Below are positions 10,825-22,757 of a stretch of DNA of 64,000 nucleotides, in pieces. The DNA is from Haematobia irritans. Lineage: Eukaryota; Arthropoda; Insecta; Diptera; Muscidae. The notes beneath the pieces are model-generated. The model ran no database searches, was not told where the DNA came from, and saw only the letters and a program-made list of their open reading frames with translations. The translations under genes and the position numbers were made by a program. The first letter of the stretch is position 1. The number at the start of each line of letters is the position of its first letter. The stretch lies in contig NC_134400.1 in assembly GCF_050003625.1 (NCBI RefSeq), forward strand, positions 226,030,085-226,094,084, read 5' to 3'.

Positions 10825-13509
10825 CCGCATTGTTGTTACTATTTCTCTTCAAAGATTGGGTTTTATAGCGCAGATTTTTAACTAATCTGATGCTTTTGCT
10901 GAAATGTTTGTTAAACTCCGCCTTGTTTCTGAAATCGGTTCCTACAGCCCCTGAAAATAAAATTACAGTTAAATAGGTTTAAGCTAACCCCGCTTTAAAT
11001 ACTTACTGTACTGTACTTACCAAAGGTTTATGCTCTCAGAACTCAAAACAAAAACAATTAACTGTAATAAAAAAAACGCACACGTGAAAACATGTCCCGA
11101 GTGGACAACTTTCAAACGCAAACTGATGACCATACTCAATTTTTTCTACGTCGCATACAGGATTTCGGTTTTCTTCGGGAGTGATCGTATAATAAAGAGA
11201 TTAAAACTTACATACTTTAGAGCATTTTTGTATATGAGGATGGATGCATTAATCATCCAGCTCGCTTACCAACTTGCTAAATAATTTGCACAGTTTAAAA
11301 ACTAAGTTAAAGCTTGGATACTTTAGTGCATCAATGTATACGAGATGGGATGCTCTAAATGAGATCTCGCATACCCAAGTGCTGTAAATTCGGCAAAGTT
11401 TTACAACGAGGTTGAAACTAACATACTTTTGTGCTGTTTTGTATACGACATAGTATGTATTATTTGGTATGTCCTTTACTTTCTTGTTTCCGAATCAGCA
11501 TGAATTAAATATCTACCATTTTTTCTTCCTTCTTTTGTAAGCAAAAAAGTATGCGCTGAATATTAATTAGCGCATACAGTATTTAAAGAAATTTTTTACT
11601 GCTTCTAGATTTCTTAAAATTTTTTGCTGGGAAGCAGCAGTAAATAAAAGCCTCTCAGAAGACCGAGCCAGAAATTTGTACAGCGAGTTATAAAAAATTT
11701 GAATTGAGAGAACTTTCTGTATATTTAAACTAAAGAATATCTATGCGAATATATTTCTGGAAGTCCTTTTGAAGTCGTGCCTTTAGAAAAACTTCCAAAT
11801 GGTATCAAAGTTGCTCTTGTTGACCGCAGCAGTACGGGGAACCCATCGTGCGGACAGCTTTCTCTTGTCCAGAACATCTGCCAGCATATGACTCACACAA
11901 CAGTCTGAAATTCTTACTGTTTCAGATATCTCGCCATTTTTCCATCGGTATTTAACATTAGAGAATGAAATGACCTTTATATGATCCTACAAAGTTTGTG
12001 TTTAATTCTAATTTAAACAATTTCTGTCCTATTTAATGGTTAATTGAAATTGAACCATCATATTTGCCACATTCCAAATTTTTAACTCATATTGACAGTA
12101 GCCCCCAATTAATAGATATTCCGTGTAGCACCAATGCAAAATGCCTCTTCGACTGCTAATAGATTACAACTTGGCTTAGCTAATTAACAATCAGGAAGTC
12201 ACTGTAATGCCCAGTATTCTCGCACGCAAATAACTTTTCGCTCCGGCAAATTGAACATAATTTGCAAAAAGAGCAAAATAAAACCAACAAACAGGTGTCA
12301 CAGTCAACATCTCAACATTTCAATTGTCGATATGCATAATGCGAATTACAAAGTGATTTAAACTGATTTTGTTGTATTCGTTAAAGCATTGGCTGACGCT
12401 TGTCTTTATTTGTATCTTTTTTCACCAGAATGTGGTGCATTGGGGGCATAAAACGAGTTTAAAGCGAGTGCGAACATGACATTTGCGTTTTTATCGGACG
12501 GTTTGCTCATTAACTCAAAATTAGCGCTGAAAGCAAAATTATTTGAAAGTTGATCACACAGACGATGACCATTAACAGCATGCCATTGCATTGGGAGTAG
12601 GATTTAAAGTTAATGGTCAAATCCAATTGGATACAATGCATTTCAGCATCAATAATAATGACACGTTGTTGTCTTTTACTAGAATATTTGGCAGAGGAAG
12701 AATGTCTCTCTCTCTCTCCTCCAATGACAATAAATTCTCAATACATCTTAAATTGTATTAATTTCTAAAATTAATTAAATAAATTGATAGCCCAGGTGGG
12801 TAATGTTCATTCCAAATTAATTGCTTTCCAAGTTTTAATTTGCAGTACTTATCCATTTGAATAATTTCAATTGATTGGGAATTTATCCAAAACAGATAAA
12901 AGCTATTAAACTCTGTAATAATAATGGTGGATGCATACATGCGTCCATACCTACAGACACAGAGAAATGTGTGTTGAATACCATGTTTTCCCACATTACA
13001 AACAGACAGGCTTTGATCGTAACTCATACATCCATCCCCATGTGCCAAATTCCAAAAAAAAATCATACACATGTCTCTTGGCCTATACAGTGAGTACTGG
13101 GTACGTACACAGTTTTGATTAGAGAAACATTTAGAGAATAACATTCATACAATCGTAGTTGAGTATCCAAGTACATCGATATTCGTATTGTGTATGTCCA
13201 TTGGCAATCAATACAAAACTTGGCTGATTTGTTTATGTTCATGACAGCCTTAAGCGAAAATTTAGCAATTTGATTAAAAAAAACTCCCCACATACTCACT
13301 AGAAAAAATTCCAAGTTTAAAGAATTTACGTTATGTCATGTTAGGGCGAGAACAAGTCGTCTATAGTAATGCCCTACATTGGGGTAAAAACAATCAATTC
13401 CCATTAAGATATAGCTCGCATACTGGGTCAATATGATCTAATAAGAAGTATATTTGAAGAACCCTATATGTTCATAGGGATTCGAGAATGAGAAAAATAT
13501 GCATAGTCA
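10825..13509. other. single-copy non-coding stretch
   Basis: No gene or clear element is visible. There is a degenerate tandem repeat at 11205-11460 and a CT-rich run near 12703-12722. A 128-residue minus-strand frame (12758-13144) has no recognisable feature and overlaps other frames of similar quality. Confidence 0.4.
11205..11460. repeat. diverged tandem repeat, about 105-bp period
   Basis: The pattern ATACTTTNGNGC followed by TGTATACGA or a close variant recurs near 11211, 11317 and 11421, with partly similar filler between. Two and a half units survive. No homology to the 153-bp monomer is apparent. Confidence 0.5.
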
Positions 13510-14042
13510 CACCCAGAAAAAAGGGGGGCTCTAATGCCAACTGAACTTTATTTTAGTTCATGAAGATTAGTTGATTTTAGTTAAATTTCGCACAATATGA
13601 GTAAATGTTCCTTATTTGAATAATTTTTTGCTAACTCTAATGACGTGAACTAAAAATAAGAAAAAAAGTTTTATACAAATAACATATAGTGCACAATTTT
13701 ACTAAAAAATAAAATAGTTCATATTTTCCTAAAATGGCAGAAGTTTGCTTAAATTGAGTTCATAAGACTCTCAAATGAGTACATTTTACTAAAATTGTAC
13801 CTGTCTTGAACTTCGTACAGCGCTAAAGACATTTTAATAAATTTTAAATCCAATTTTTTCTTTCAACATATGAAATTTTCTTAAACAGCAGAAAAAAATT
13901 TATTATTTTTAAAAAATTTTCTTCAGTTTGACAAAAAGTATTAACTTATTTATAATATGTTACAATTAGAAAACTATTTTAATTAAAATTTTCTAAAATA
14001 AACCTAAATTTTCTTCCACGGTGGGTTCACTTTTTTTGGGTG
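13510..14042. mobile_element. MITE-C copy, 533 bp
   Basis: Termini are CACCCAGAAAAAA and, inverted, CACCCAAAAAAAGTGAACCC. CA flanks it on both sides (13508-13509 and 14043-14044), so the dinucleotide duplication appears to be CA, not TA. The interior is AT-rich with GAACTAAA and TAGTTCAT motifs shared with 42553-43168 and 55592-56400. Confidence 0.8.
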
Positions 14043-15069
14043 CATTAAAATGAGTTTCTTGATTTGATGGTATGTTTGTAGATTTCCCAAATATTCGCCT
14101 CTTGTTCGACACACATAATTTGAGTTTTTCACTGAAAGTCCCGCGATACTTGGATTAAAAAGCTTAACGTCTCTGATTTACCAGAATTTTATGAAGATGG
14201 TAGAGCGGAATTATGCAAGTAAAATTGGGTACTTTACCCTTCGTTGCATGGCACCGCATATTAGTAATATCGGTTTTTTTGTCCACATGGAACAATCCCA
14301 AGCTTACAAGATTTTGTCTTGAGCACTCACAGTGGTGTAGGGTGTAATATAGCCCGTTCCGTTCGAATTCAGCCTTTGCTTACTGGTTTTTTTATTGTGA
14401 GTGATATTGTTGCTAAGTTAAAACAACAACAACAACAAAAACAACATCATATTGTAGAATCATTCGTAGGTGAGAATAAAAAGTAATTGTGAACTTTGAA
14501 CTCAAACAAATCATATGTTTATTGAAAACGACTCATTGTCATTTACATAGTCACTCGTACATACCTAGCATACACACGAACTGGTTCCTGGCCAACAAAT
14601 TATACTGTTTATTATATTCTAATGTTTTTGCTCAATAAAAATTGATTGAGCTTTAGTTTTATTAGGCTTTTGGTGAACCATAAGTAACGAGGATTGTATG
14701 ATGATGGCGGATTATCGCATCGCCTTAGGTTAGGTTAGGTATTAGTGGCAGCCCGATATTTCAGGCTCACTTAGAATATTCAGTCCATTGTGACACCACA
14801 GTGGCGAACTTCTCTCGTATCACTATTGCTGCGCGATTAAGCTCAATGACAAGGGCATGGCCTTACATCATAGTTAAGACAGCATAATATCTTCTACTCA
14901 TCGCCATTAGGATTATTCAGGGAGATATGCATTTAGAGATGCAATTTTACAGAAATTATAGATCGTCAGGAATTGCCAATGGCCCGTCCAGATAATATTT
15001 AGGTCCGTTTTTTATTTAAAGCAACGTGGTTTCCAAAAAGCAAAACAATTATAGTTCTTAATATTGATA
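14043..15069. other. single-copy non-coding stretch with SINE fragment
   Basis: No gene is visible. It contains an (AAC)n tract at about 14422-14446 and a SINE 3' fragment at 14725-14856. Confidence 0.4.
14725..14856 (-). mobile_element. SINE 3' portion, 5'-truncated (S2)
   Basis: Plus strand reads TTAGGTTAGGTTAGGTATTA then GTGGCAGCCCGAT, TCAGGCTCACTTAGA and CTCAATGACAAGGG, the last 130 bases of the SINE in reverse. It is more diverged than S3, S7 or S8, so it is an older insertion. Confidence 0.8.
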
Positions 15070-16394
15070 CACTGTTAGAAAAATATGTTTTTCATATGTT
15101 CCGATATAAACAAAACGTGTTTCGGGCACAATTTTTAAACACAACATATTTAAGTACAATCATGTAATGTTCCTAAACTAACACTAAATATTTGGGACAC
15201 ATATGTTAATAAGTTAGAATATATTATGTTTGGGGCATGAATGTTTCACAAACATAATATGTGTGAACGTAAACATATATAAATTTACAAATTTCGAGTA
15301 AACAATATATGTTGTGCTATTTTATTCAGAGAGCGACAGAGAGAGTATAGAGAAAGAAATAGGGATGGAAACCGGGAGGTTTGGCGAAAGATATCAACAT
15401 AACACAGTGAGAGAACGAAAAGAGAGCAATTTCTGTGAAACCACTTGTATGTTGTTTCGGAAAACTATATTATGATAAGGCCAAAAATTTGATATGCTTA
15501 AGTCTAAATATTATTTAATTTGAATATTAGAACCAAGAGAAAAAAAAACAGTATGTGTTTTCGCCTTGAGAGCAGCATTTTATGTATGTGTGGACATGTG
15601 TTTTGTTTATCATTTTAGCATTATGGACACAATTTTTTTCTTGGTTCGTTAAAAGAAATCGGAACGTACGAGGGGTAAGTCAAAATATTCAGGCAAAGGA
15701 AATTAACAAAACGGTGGAAAATATAAAAAATTACAAAGGGATCTTCATAAAAATAATGAAAGAGCACTATACTATTTTTAGAGTTGGGACAGTAAATGAA
15801 AAAAAGGAGGAAACGGTGAAAAATTAAACAGTAAAATGTATGAAAACAAAGTTTAGTTCCTCTTTATTAATAAGTAGTCCAGAGGAGTTGACGGACACCT
15901 ACAAATATAAAAGCTAGCATTAAGTTCGAGTTTTGCAGCTAAAACAATTGAAAAAGTTTACTTTCTTTAAAATGAATTATTAAAGAAAAGTAAAATGTAA
16001 AAATGATTTTAAGTACAAAACACGATAAGCTTCAAATGCATTTAAAATGGTGTTAGATGCTAGTAAAAGACTGTTCACGCCTAAATAAATTTATGTGTAT
16101 ATTATAAAATTATTTATGTATGTTTACTCAACGACTCAACTCGACTCAACGTTCTTCTTTTGTTAGAGTTTTTGAATTCCTTCCAAAATTTCAAACTTTT
16201 ATACCAAAACCAGTTTTTTTACAAAAATTGTTATTTTTGCAATAAAAAAATAAAAGCTTAGTACATTTCGTTTATATCAAGCACTGTTTTTTTCTGACTG
16301 TAAATCTTTAATAACCCACATTTCGAAGTTTCATTATAAAAATTTAATATAGTATATATATAAATGTGTAAATTAAACAAAAATTGGTGTTCGG

Positions 16395-16466
16395 TCGGAG
16401 CAGGGATTGAACCCTCGACCGTTCGCATGCAAGGCAGACATGCTAATCACTGCTCCACGTGGCCAA
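16395..16466 (-). other. tRNA-like SINE head within MITE-A
   Basis: On the minus strand there is an A-box-like GTGGAGCAGTGATTAGCATG and a B box GGGTTCAATCC (16403-16413), 45 bases apart, in the same arrangement as the head of the tRNA-derived SINEs. The stem bases do not pair as in a working tRNA. A decayed partner lies at 28623-28700. Confidence 0.65.
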
Positions 16467-16582
16467 CAAATGTATTGTTTCTGTTAAATAATATTATGTT
16501 TGCATGGGCTCGTGGGCGCTGCAAACTATGCTATATAAATGTAACTTATAACGATAATTGTCTTCTGGTGACTATAACAGCT

Positions 16583-16655
16583 ACGTAGCCCAGTGGATAG
16601 TGTGTTGGCTTACAAACTGTAATGGTTCTCGGTTCGATTCTCCGTGCAAGCGAAA
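16583..16655 (+). other. tRNA-like module within MITE-A
   Basis: A box TAGCCCAGTGGATA (16586-16599) and B box GGTTCGATTCT (16631-16641). The seven bases before the A box do not pair with the region after the B box and the T-stem is poor, so this is a tRNA-derived relic. A close copy is at 28811-28880. Confidence 0.65.
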
Positions 16656-16941
16656 GGTAAAATTTAAAAAATTATAAAATTGAATACTTTCTTCAACATT
16701 AGAAAAAGGTGCCAAGAACTAAACAAATTCGTGGAAGTGAAAATTATGTGAGGGAATGAGCACAATCTTCTTTGGGGAAATTCCTCCAAGCATATAATAT
16801 TTTTGAGTTCAAAATGCTTCCAAACATATAATATGTTCACATAAAACAAACATATTAATGTTTCGGCAGTATCCAATAATATATGTGCTTCCTGCAAAAT
16901 ATGTTTGCAACATATGTTAGAGAAGCGATTTTTTTGAGGTG

Positions 16942-17338
16942 TTTTGCAACTGATTGACTTTTTTATTTTTATTTATTATTATCGTTTTGATTTCAGAAAA
17001 TCGATGGGAGATCACGGGATGCGCTTTAAACGAAATGTTTGGGAATGGGAACAACTTCCAATATTTTTTGCTGGGCACTTCTTGCCTATCCATCGGTGTT
17101 CAATGATAGAGCTCAATTTTGATTAAGTTCTTTCTAGTAATCTGAAGAGTACAACGTTGATTTCATTAAAAATGTGTCTTCACAATAATTGGATCTGAAG
17201 TTTTTACTTCCATACATTAACGAATAATGCTAAAATCTAGTTTTCTAGAAATAAAATTGCGATAAGTCAATCTTTCCCAGAGTTTGAGCTCAATGATTTA
17301 TGATCTCATGTAGATGCGTTCGGTTTGAGAGCTATATG
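16942..17338. other. spacer between two oppositely oriented MITE-A copies
   Basis: AT-rich; no feature seen. Confidence 0.4.
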
Positions 17339-18279
17339 CACCCTCACAAAAAATCGCTTCTGTAACATATACTCCCAAACATATTTTGCTTCAAGCATAT
17401 ACATTTTTGGGTATTGCCCAAACATTTATATGTTTGATCTCCACCAATATATAATATGTTTGAAAGCATATTGGTCTAAACAATATATTTGGGTAGTCTA
17501 AGTTCCAAACATTTTGTATTTTTGCATCCAAATTCAATAATGTTGTCTTCCAAAAAACATTATGTTATTATGTGACCATATAATATGTTTGGAATCATTT
17601 TGCACCCAAAAATATTATATGCTTAAAAAATTTTCTCCCAAACAATATTGTGCTCAAAATTTTATTTATTTATTTATATATTTACAATCATAATGAATTA
17701 TGAAAATAAACAGGTAATATAGGTGCTAACAACATAGGTTTTCGACGTGAATGCTCAAAATTTTTTCACTTCCACGAGATTTTTTAGTTCTTAGCACCTT
17801 TTTCTGTAATACAAAAATTGTAGAAGAAATTATTCAATTTTATGATTTTTTTTATTTTAATTTTACCTTTTGCCGGACGGGGATTCGAACAGCGGACCAC
17901 ACAGTTTGTAAGGATCAAAGAAGTAGCTGATCAATTGCCCAAGGAAAAATAAAATGTTAATTTTGTAATAACAAGCAACAACCACCAACTTAATTCAATA
18001 TCGCTCCCTATTAAATAACGCTCCAAGCTACTAAACACATATATGTTTATAGGCTTTTTCTAAATTAATATATGTTTGCATCCAAGCATATTATATTTAC
18101 AAACATTTTATGTCCCAAACATAATATGTTCTAACATATTAACATATATGTCCCAAACATGTTATGCTAGTTTATGAACATTATATGCTTGCACTCAAAA
18201 ATATTGTGTTTAAAAATTTGTGTTCCAAACATATAATGTTTATAGCCAAACATATGAAAAACAGTCTTTTTCATCCGTG
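17339..18279 (-). mobile_element. MITE-A copy, 941 bp
   Basis: Runs from CACCCTCACAAAAAATCGC to GTCTTTTTCATCCGTG, with TG on both sides (17337-17338, 18280-18281). Near-identical to 21779-22757 over most of its length. The interior differs from the 15070 copy and includes a different tRNA-like module (17872-17942, minus). Confidence 0.85.
17872..17942 (-). other. tRNA-like module within MITE-A
   Basis: Minus strand: GGGCAATTGATCAGC as a weak A-box region and GTTCGAATCCCCGTCC as a good B box (17877-17890). The same module sits at 22350-22421. It is not a functional tRNA by base pairing. Confidence 0.6.
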
Positions 18280-18411
18280 TGGCGTTTGTCGCATTCCGAA
18301 ATCAATCGAAATTTTGTGTTCCAAACATATAATGTTTATAGCCAAACATATGAAAAACAGTCTTTTTCATCCGTGTGGCGTTTGTCGCATTCCGAAATCA
18401 ATCGAAATTTT
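18217..18411. repeat. 96-bp tandem duplication spanning the MITE-A end and its flank
   Basis: The block starting GTGTTCCAAACATATAATG at 18220 recurs at 18316. It includes the last 60 bases of MITE-A and 36 bases of flanking DNA (GGCGTTTGTCGCATTCC...). Both copies look identical. The junction shares ATTT, so slippage or microhomology-mediated duplication after insertion is likely. Confidence 0.9.
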
Positions 18412-18549
18412 GGGCATAGAAAGTGATGAAAGGTATTGTGGTGTACGAGTATATGTGTAGCTCTTGAGTTATTGCTAACGAATGAAGTGTTTCAACCAAC
18501 ACGATAAGGACATTCGAGTATCGTATGTTTCATTAAAAACCAAAAAAAA

Positions 18550-18565
18550 ACACACACACACACAC
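18550..18565. repeat. (CA)n microsatellite
   Basis: Eight CA units after a poly-A run. Confidence 0.9.
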
Positions 18566-19519
18566 TGACTCATTTGTGTTAATATATATAAAACTTTGAG
18601 TCCTAAAATATTAGTTACATATTCTTACTAATTTGCTTTTCGTTTAGTATGTTTATAGTCCGACAAAGTAGAAATCGACAATGAAATTTATACCAATTTA
18701 TAAACAAAACATTCCCAATAGAAAAAGTTTTCTTAAGCTTTAGACAAAGTTCATATGATGATCCCTTTAAAGATCGGAAACAGAAATATGTCATGACCGC
18801 AGCATCAACCATGATAAGTCTTAAATGCCATCTAATGTGTTTGGTTTGACACTTTCTTTACATAATTTATTGATATAAAATGAAAATTTTAAAATTTCGA
18901 TCAATGAATTTGTGGTATCATGGTCAACAAACCCAACCACCAGTCAGTCAACCATGCCATCCATTCATGCTCAACCATTTTGCTACGCATGGTAGTGTAC
19001 TGTTAACATGGCCTTATCATTTGTGTTTATGATTTCGCCGTTGTTCATTCAATAGCTATTTGGAGGGGTTTCTCTTTGTTTTATTGGAAATTAATAAAAT
19101 TATGTAAATTAAACGATTTTCATTCATTCGAGAGTTTCGAGTTGAAAAAAAAACAGGCTGACGTATCATAAACCATAGGATTTGTAACGTACCGTAGGCT
19201 TAAAGCCAGCCAATAGCAAAAACAAAACAGCAAAACTAACTCAATGGCCTGCTAGACGGTCGGGTCATCCAGCAATATTCATTCACAAAAATTTTCATTT
19301 TCAATGTCTGCCAAAGAGCAAAAGAAGGGAAAAGAGGCCATCTGGATAGGGAACAAAAGGTGTTTTGCGTTTCAGCTTAAATGGGGAACTCTACACAAAA
19401 CCACAATATTCAAATGATCAATGGACTGCGGAGTTCTGGGACGGACAATAGCTAGCCAGGCGGTTGGACGGACAGGTCGATGGACGGACAATTCAGACCA
19501 GTTCATCTTAGTCTTTGGA

Positions 19520-19828
19520 TTAAAGAGGCTTCGAAAAACGGACGACACGCTGTGTGTTTAACCATGTCTCATGCGGTGATTTGTGTTGTAGTGCGTAGCA
19601 AATGCTTAATACATCAACGCTAGCCTGAGCATCAGCTCCGACGTGGTGTTTAATCAATTGGTGGTATGTTTGGAGCCAGTCCACTAACCGGCCACTTATC
19701 CAGGCCGAGTGTGTTTTACTCTTCCTCCAGTTCTTCCCCCGAATAGTTCGCAACAACCTATCCCTGTGATGGACGATGTACGTGCCCAGTGGTGGGATCC
19801 AGCTCAGACGACAACATCGACTACGCAT
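19520..19828 (-). CDS. unrecognised open frame, 102 residues, doubtful exon
   Basis: I do not recognise a family. The frame is open from a TGA shortly upstream of the ATG to a TAA at 19520. It stands out because it lies in a non-repetitive, more GC-rich block and has a balanced amino-acid composition with several Trp and His residues (for example RGKNWRKSKTHSAWISGRL and LVDWLQTYHQLIKHHVG). SGRLVDWL faintly recalls the core of DEP domains, but the surrounding residues do not support that. There is no signal peptide or membrane segment. No splice sites, promoter or neighbouring exons are evident, so it could equally be chance. Confidence 0.15.
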   Translation of the reverse strand: MRSRCCRLSWIPPLGTYIVHHRDRLLRTIRGKNWRKSKTHSAWISGRLVDWLQTYHQLIKHHVGADAQASVDVLSICYALQHKSPHETWLNTQRVVRFSKPL

Positions 19829-21137
19829 TGATGTTGGTCAGTGGTGGTTACAAATGTTTTCCTCACACAAATTAATCTTTGGACAACGAGCAGTAGTAGC
19901 ATCGAAGCCCATAAATAATGGCCTGCATTGATGGCAAAATACCACCAAGGTACTCGTGTTAGAGCTAGTGGCATCATCGGCCGCTATTTGTTCTTCTTTT
20001 GTTTGGTGTGGCGTTTCTTAAGTGCAATAAAAATTGAAATTCCATTTCATTTTGATAAGCGACTCATAGAGCATAGATAATCTCTTAGCCTTTGGAGAAT
20101 ATCAATTCTGAATTAGGTGTGAGATATGAAAATGCCGATCAGATTAAATCAATTTCGACAGAAACTCGATCACACATTGGTCCATGTATCAATATATCCG
20201 GTGTGAAGAAATCTAAAGATATTCACACCTAAGTGATTTCAATTTACATAAATTTCGATAACAAGTTCACACATGCCTCGAGTAGTTTGGAAAATTAATG
20301 TGGAAACATTTCTCACAGGTTAAAACGAGTATAGGAGTTCCTCAGCATATCGGCACAATCGGTTGGGGCTCACCTGTGAATAGAGAGAAAAGAAGAGATA
20401 GTTAATTAATTATATTAAATTATATGTGTGGTTATAGTTATACGAATAATTGATTTATTAAAAATTATGATTATGATTAATCAATTTGTAAATATTTGAA
20501 TTTGCCAAATTTGCCAAAAGCCAAAAATAAAGATCAAGTAATTGCTAATGCTAGTGACATTTCTTTATATATCTAAATGGTTTCATCCTAATATGAAAAA
20601 ACGTTCGAACACTGCTATAAAAAGATTCTTTGTCGTTCAACTTTCTTACGAAGTTCTTCATTTATCCCATTTCAGAGCATATTGTCAAGAAGTAAAATCA
20701 GTACATACATATATGTTTAAGGCGCCCATATCAAATTTGATAACTCCGTTACTGGAGGTTGTAGCAAAATAACAACAGAATACCAAAAGACCATCTGAGA
20801 ATTTCACCATTTAAAGGAGTATAATAAGTTTAATGAGCGGATACTTAGAAAACATTATTCTTTTTTACACAATATCCTTGTATTAAATGATATACATTCT
20901 TACTTAAAATTTAGCTTGCATAAACACTAGTTTTAAGTCAACAATTTTTGGATTCCAAACCCAAAATGTTAACCTTCATTTAACGATTTCAAATATGTAG
21001 CTTTAACATCAAAAATATTTTCGAGAATCAACTCGATGTCAGGTCAAAAATTTATATTCTTAAAACTAATAGCAAAAATAGTTTGGAGACCCTACTTGAA
21101 ATAGAGACCAATATGTATATTGTTCAAATATTCTGTA

Positions 21138-21677
21138 CACAGAAAAAAAGCATGCCCGGTTCCAGAGATTTTGTCTTTACACTAATAATTTTGTATTGAT
21201 TCCGAGCCAAAGATCATATGCCATCAAAGTCCTTTAAACACAATTTAACGACAACTTTATTTTCCAAATTCGGACACGACTTCCAATAGAAATTATACTA
21301 CGTTTCAATTAAAAAACGTCTTTAAAATAAAGTGTTGAAAAACATGTCCTATTTTTGAACAATTTTTTGCTTTGTAGTCAAAATGGAAAAAGACAACAAC
21401 TTTAAAGACAATTTCATTAATTTTAAAGAATTTTTCTGAATTATTAAAGTCAAGTTGACTTTAGCCCAAAAAAAATTTTCTTTCATGTTATGATACCCAT
21501 TTTTAAATCCAATCACTTAATTTTAAGGACAACACGACTTCATTGAAAAGTTTATCGACTTTTGGACAAGGAAAATAACTTTATATTGGAGAAATGCGTC
21601 TTGTACGATAAGCAAAATTTGCATTCGTATTTTAAGGACATGAAATCTTTAGCATCACGACAATGTTTTTTTCAGTG
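21138..21677. mobile_element. MITE-F copy, 540 bp, TA target duplication
   Basis: Ends CACAGAAAAAAAGCATGCC and, inverted, CACTGAAAAAAACATTGTCG; TA at 21136-21137 and 21678-21679. The interior is AT-rich with TTTAAGGACAA-type words. A shorter relative lies at 62944-63282. Confidence 0.85.
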
Positions 21678-21778
21678 TAAAAGCAAAGCGACTCTTTTCC
21701 ATTTCTAGACGTCAAAAATACTTGAAGTCAAGGGACTTTAAAGTGCAAATACAAGCGTGTTTATGAGCCTTAATAATA

Positions 21779-22757
21779 CACGCTCACAAAAAAATCGCTT
21801 CTGTAACATATACTCCCAAACATATTTTGCTTCAAGCATATATATTTTTGGGTATTGCCCAAACATTTATATGTTTGATCTCTTCCAATATATAATATGT
21901 TTGAAAGCATATTGGTCTAAGCAATATATGTTTGGGTAGTCTAAGTTCCAAACATTTTGTATTTTTGCATCCAAATTCAATAATGTTGTCTTCCAAAAAA
22001 CAATATGTTATTATGTGAACATATAATATGTTTGGAAGCATTTTGCACCCAAAAATATTATATGCTTAAAAAAAATTCTCCCAAACAATATTGTGCTCAA
22101 AATTTTATTTATTTATTTATATATTTACAATCATAATGAATTATGAAAATAAACAGGTAATATAGGTGCTAACAACAAGGGTTTTCGACCTGAATGCTCA
22201 AAATTTTGTTTCTGCCCAATTGTATATTCCCCCACATCTTTCTCACTTCCACGAGATTTTTTAGTTCTTAGCACCTTTTTCTGTAATACAAACATTGTAG
22301 AAGAAATTATTCAATTTTATGATTTTGTTTTATTTTAATTTTACCTTTTGCCGGACGGGGATTCGAACAGCGGACCACACAGTTTGTAAGGATCAAAGAA
22401 GTAGCTGATCAATTGCCCAAGGAAAAATAAAATGTTAATTTTGTAATAACAAGCAACAACCACCAACTTAATTCAATATCGCTCCCTGTTAAATAGCGCT
22501 CCAAGCTACTAAACACATATATGTTTATAGGCTATTTCTAAATTAATATATGTTTGCATCCAAGCATATTATATTTACAAACATTTTATATCCCAAACAT
22601 AATATGTCCTAACATATTAACATATATGTCCCAAACATGTTATGCTGGTTTATGAACATTATATGCTTGCACTCAAAAATATTGTGTTTAAAAATTTGTG
22701 TTCCAAACATATAATGTTTATAGCCAAACATATGAAAAACAGTCTTTTTCATCCGTG
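21779..22757 (-). mobile_element. MITE-A copy, 979 bp, TA target duplication
   Basis: From CACGCTCACAAAAAAATCGC to GTCTTTTTCATCCGTG, flanked by TA (21777-21778 and 22758-22759). Very similar to 17339-18279 but carries about 38 extra bases near 22208. It holds a tRNA-like module at 22350-22421. Confidence 0.88.
22350..22421 (-). other. tRNA-like module within MITE-A
   Basis: Same sequence as 17872-17942, B box GTTCGAATCCCCG on the minus strand. Confidence 0.6.

Larger units (their letters stand above)
15070..16941 (+). mobile_element. MITE-A, longest copy (1.87 kb), with two tRNA-like modules
   Basis: Begins CACTGTTAGAAAAATATG after TA and ends GAAGCGATTTTTTTGAGGTG. It carries a (GA)-rich tract near 15332-15362, a long AT-rich centre, and two tRNA-like modules of opposite orientation (16395-16466 and 16583-16655). 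An 81-residue frame at 15582-15827 shows no domain and is probably chance. With no transposase this is a non-autonomous element; the short inverted ends and 2-bp duplication suggest mobilisation by a Tc1/mariner-type transposase (inference). Confidence 0.8.
18412..21137. other. single-copy stretch, no supported gene
   Basis: Contains a (CA)8 microsatellite (18550-18565) and a comparatively GC-rich block around 19240-19990 that includes the 102-residue frame listed separately. Nothing else is recognisable. Confidence 0.4.

Noticed and set aside
12758..13144. 128-residue minus-strand frame
   Set aside because: Overlaps other frames of similar length on both strands and shows no motif.
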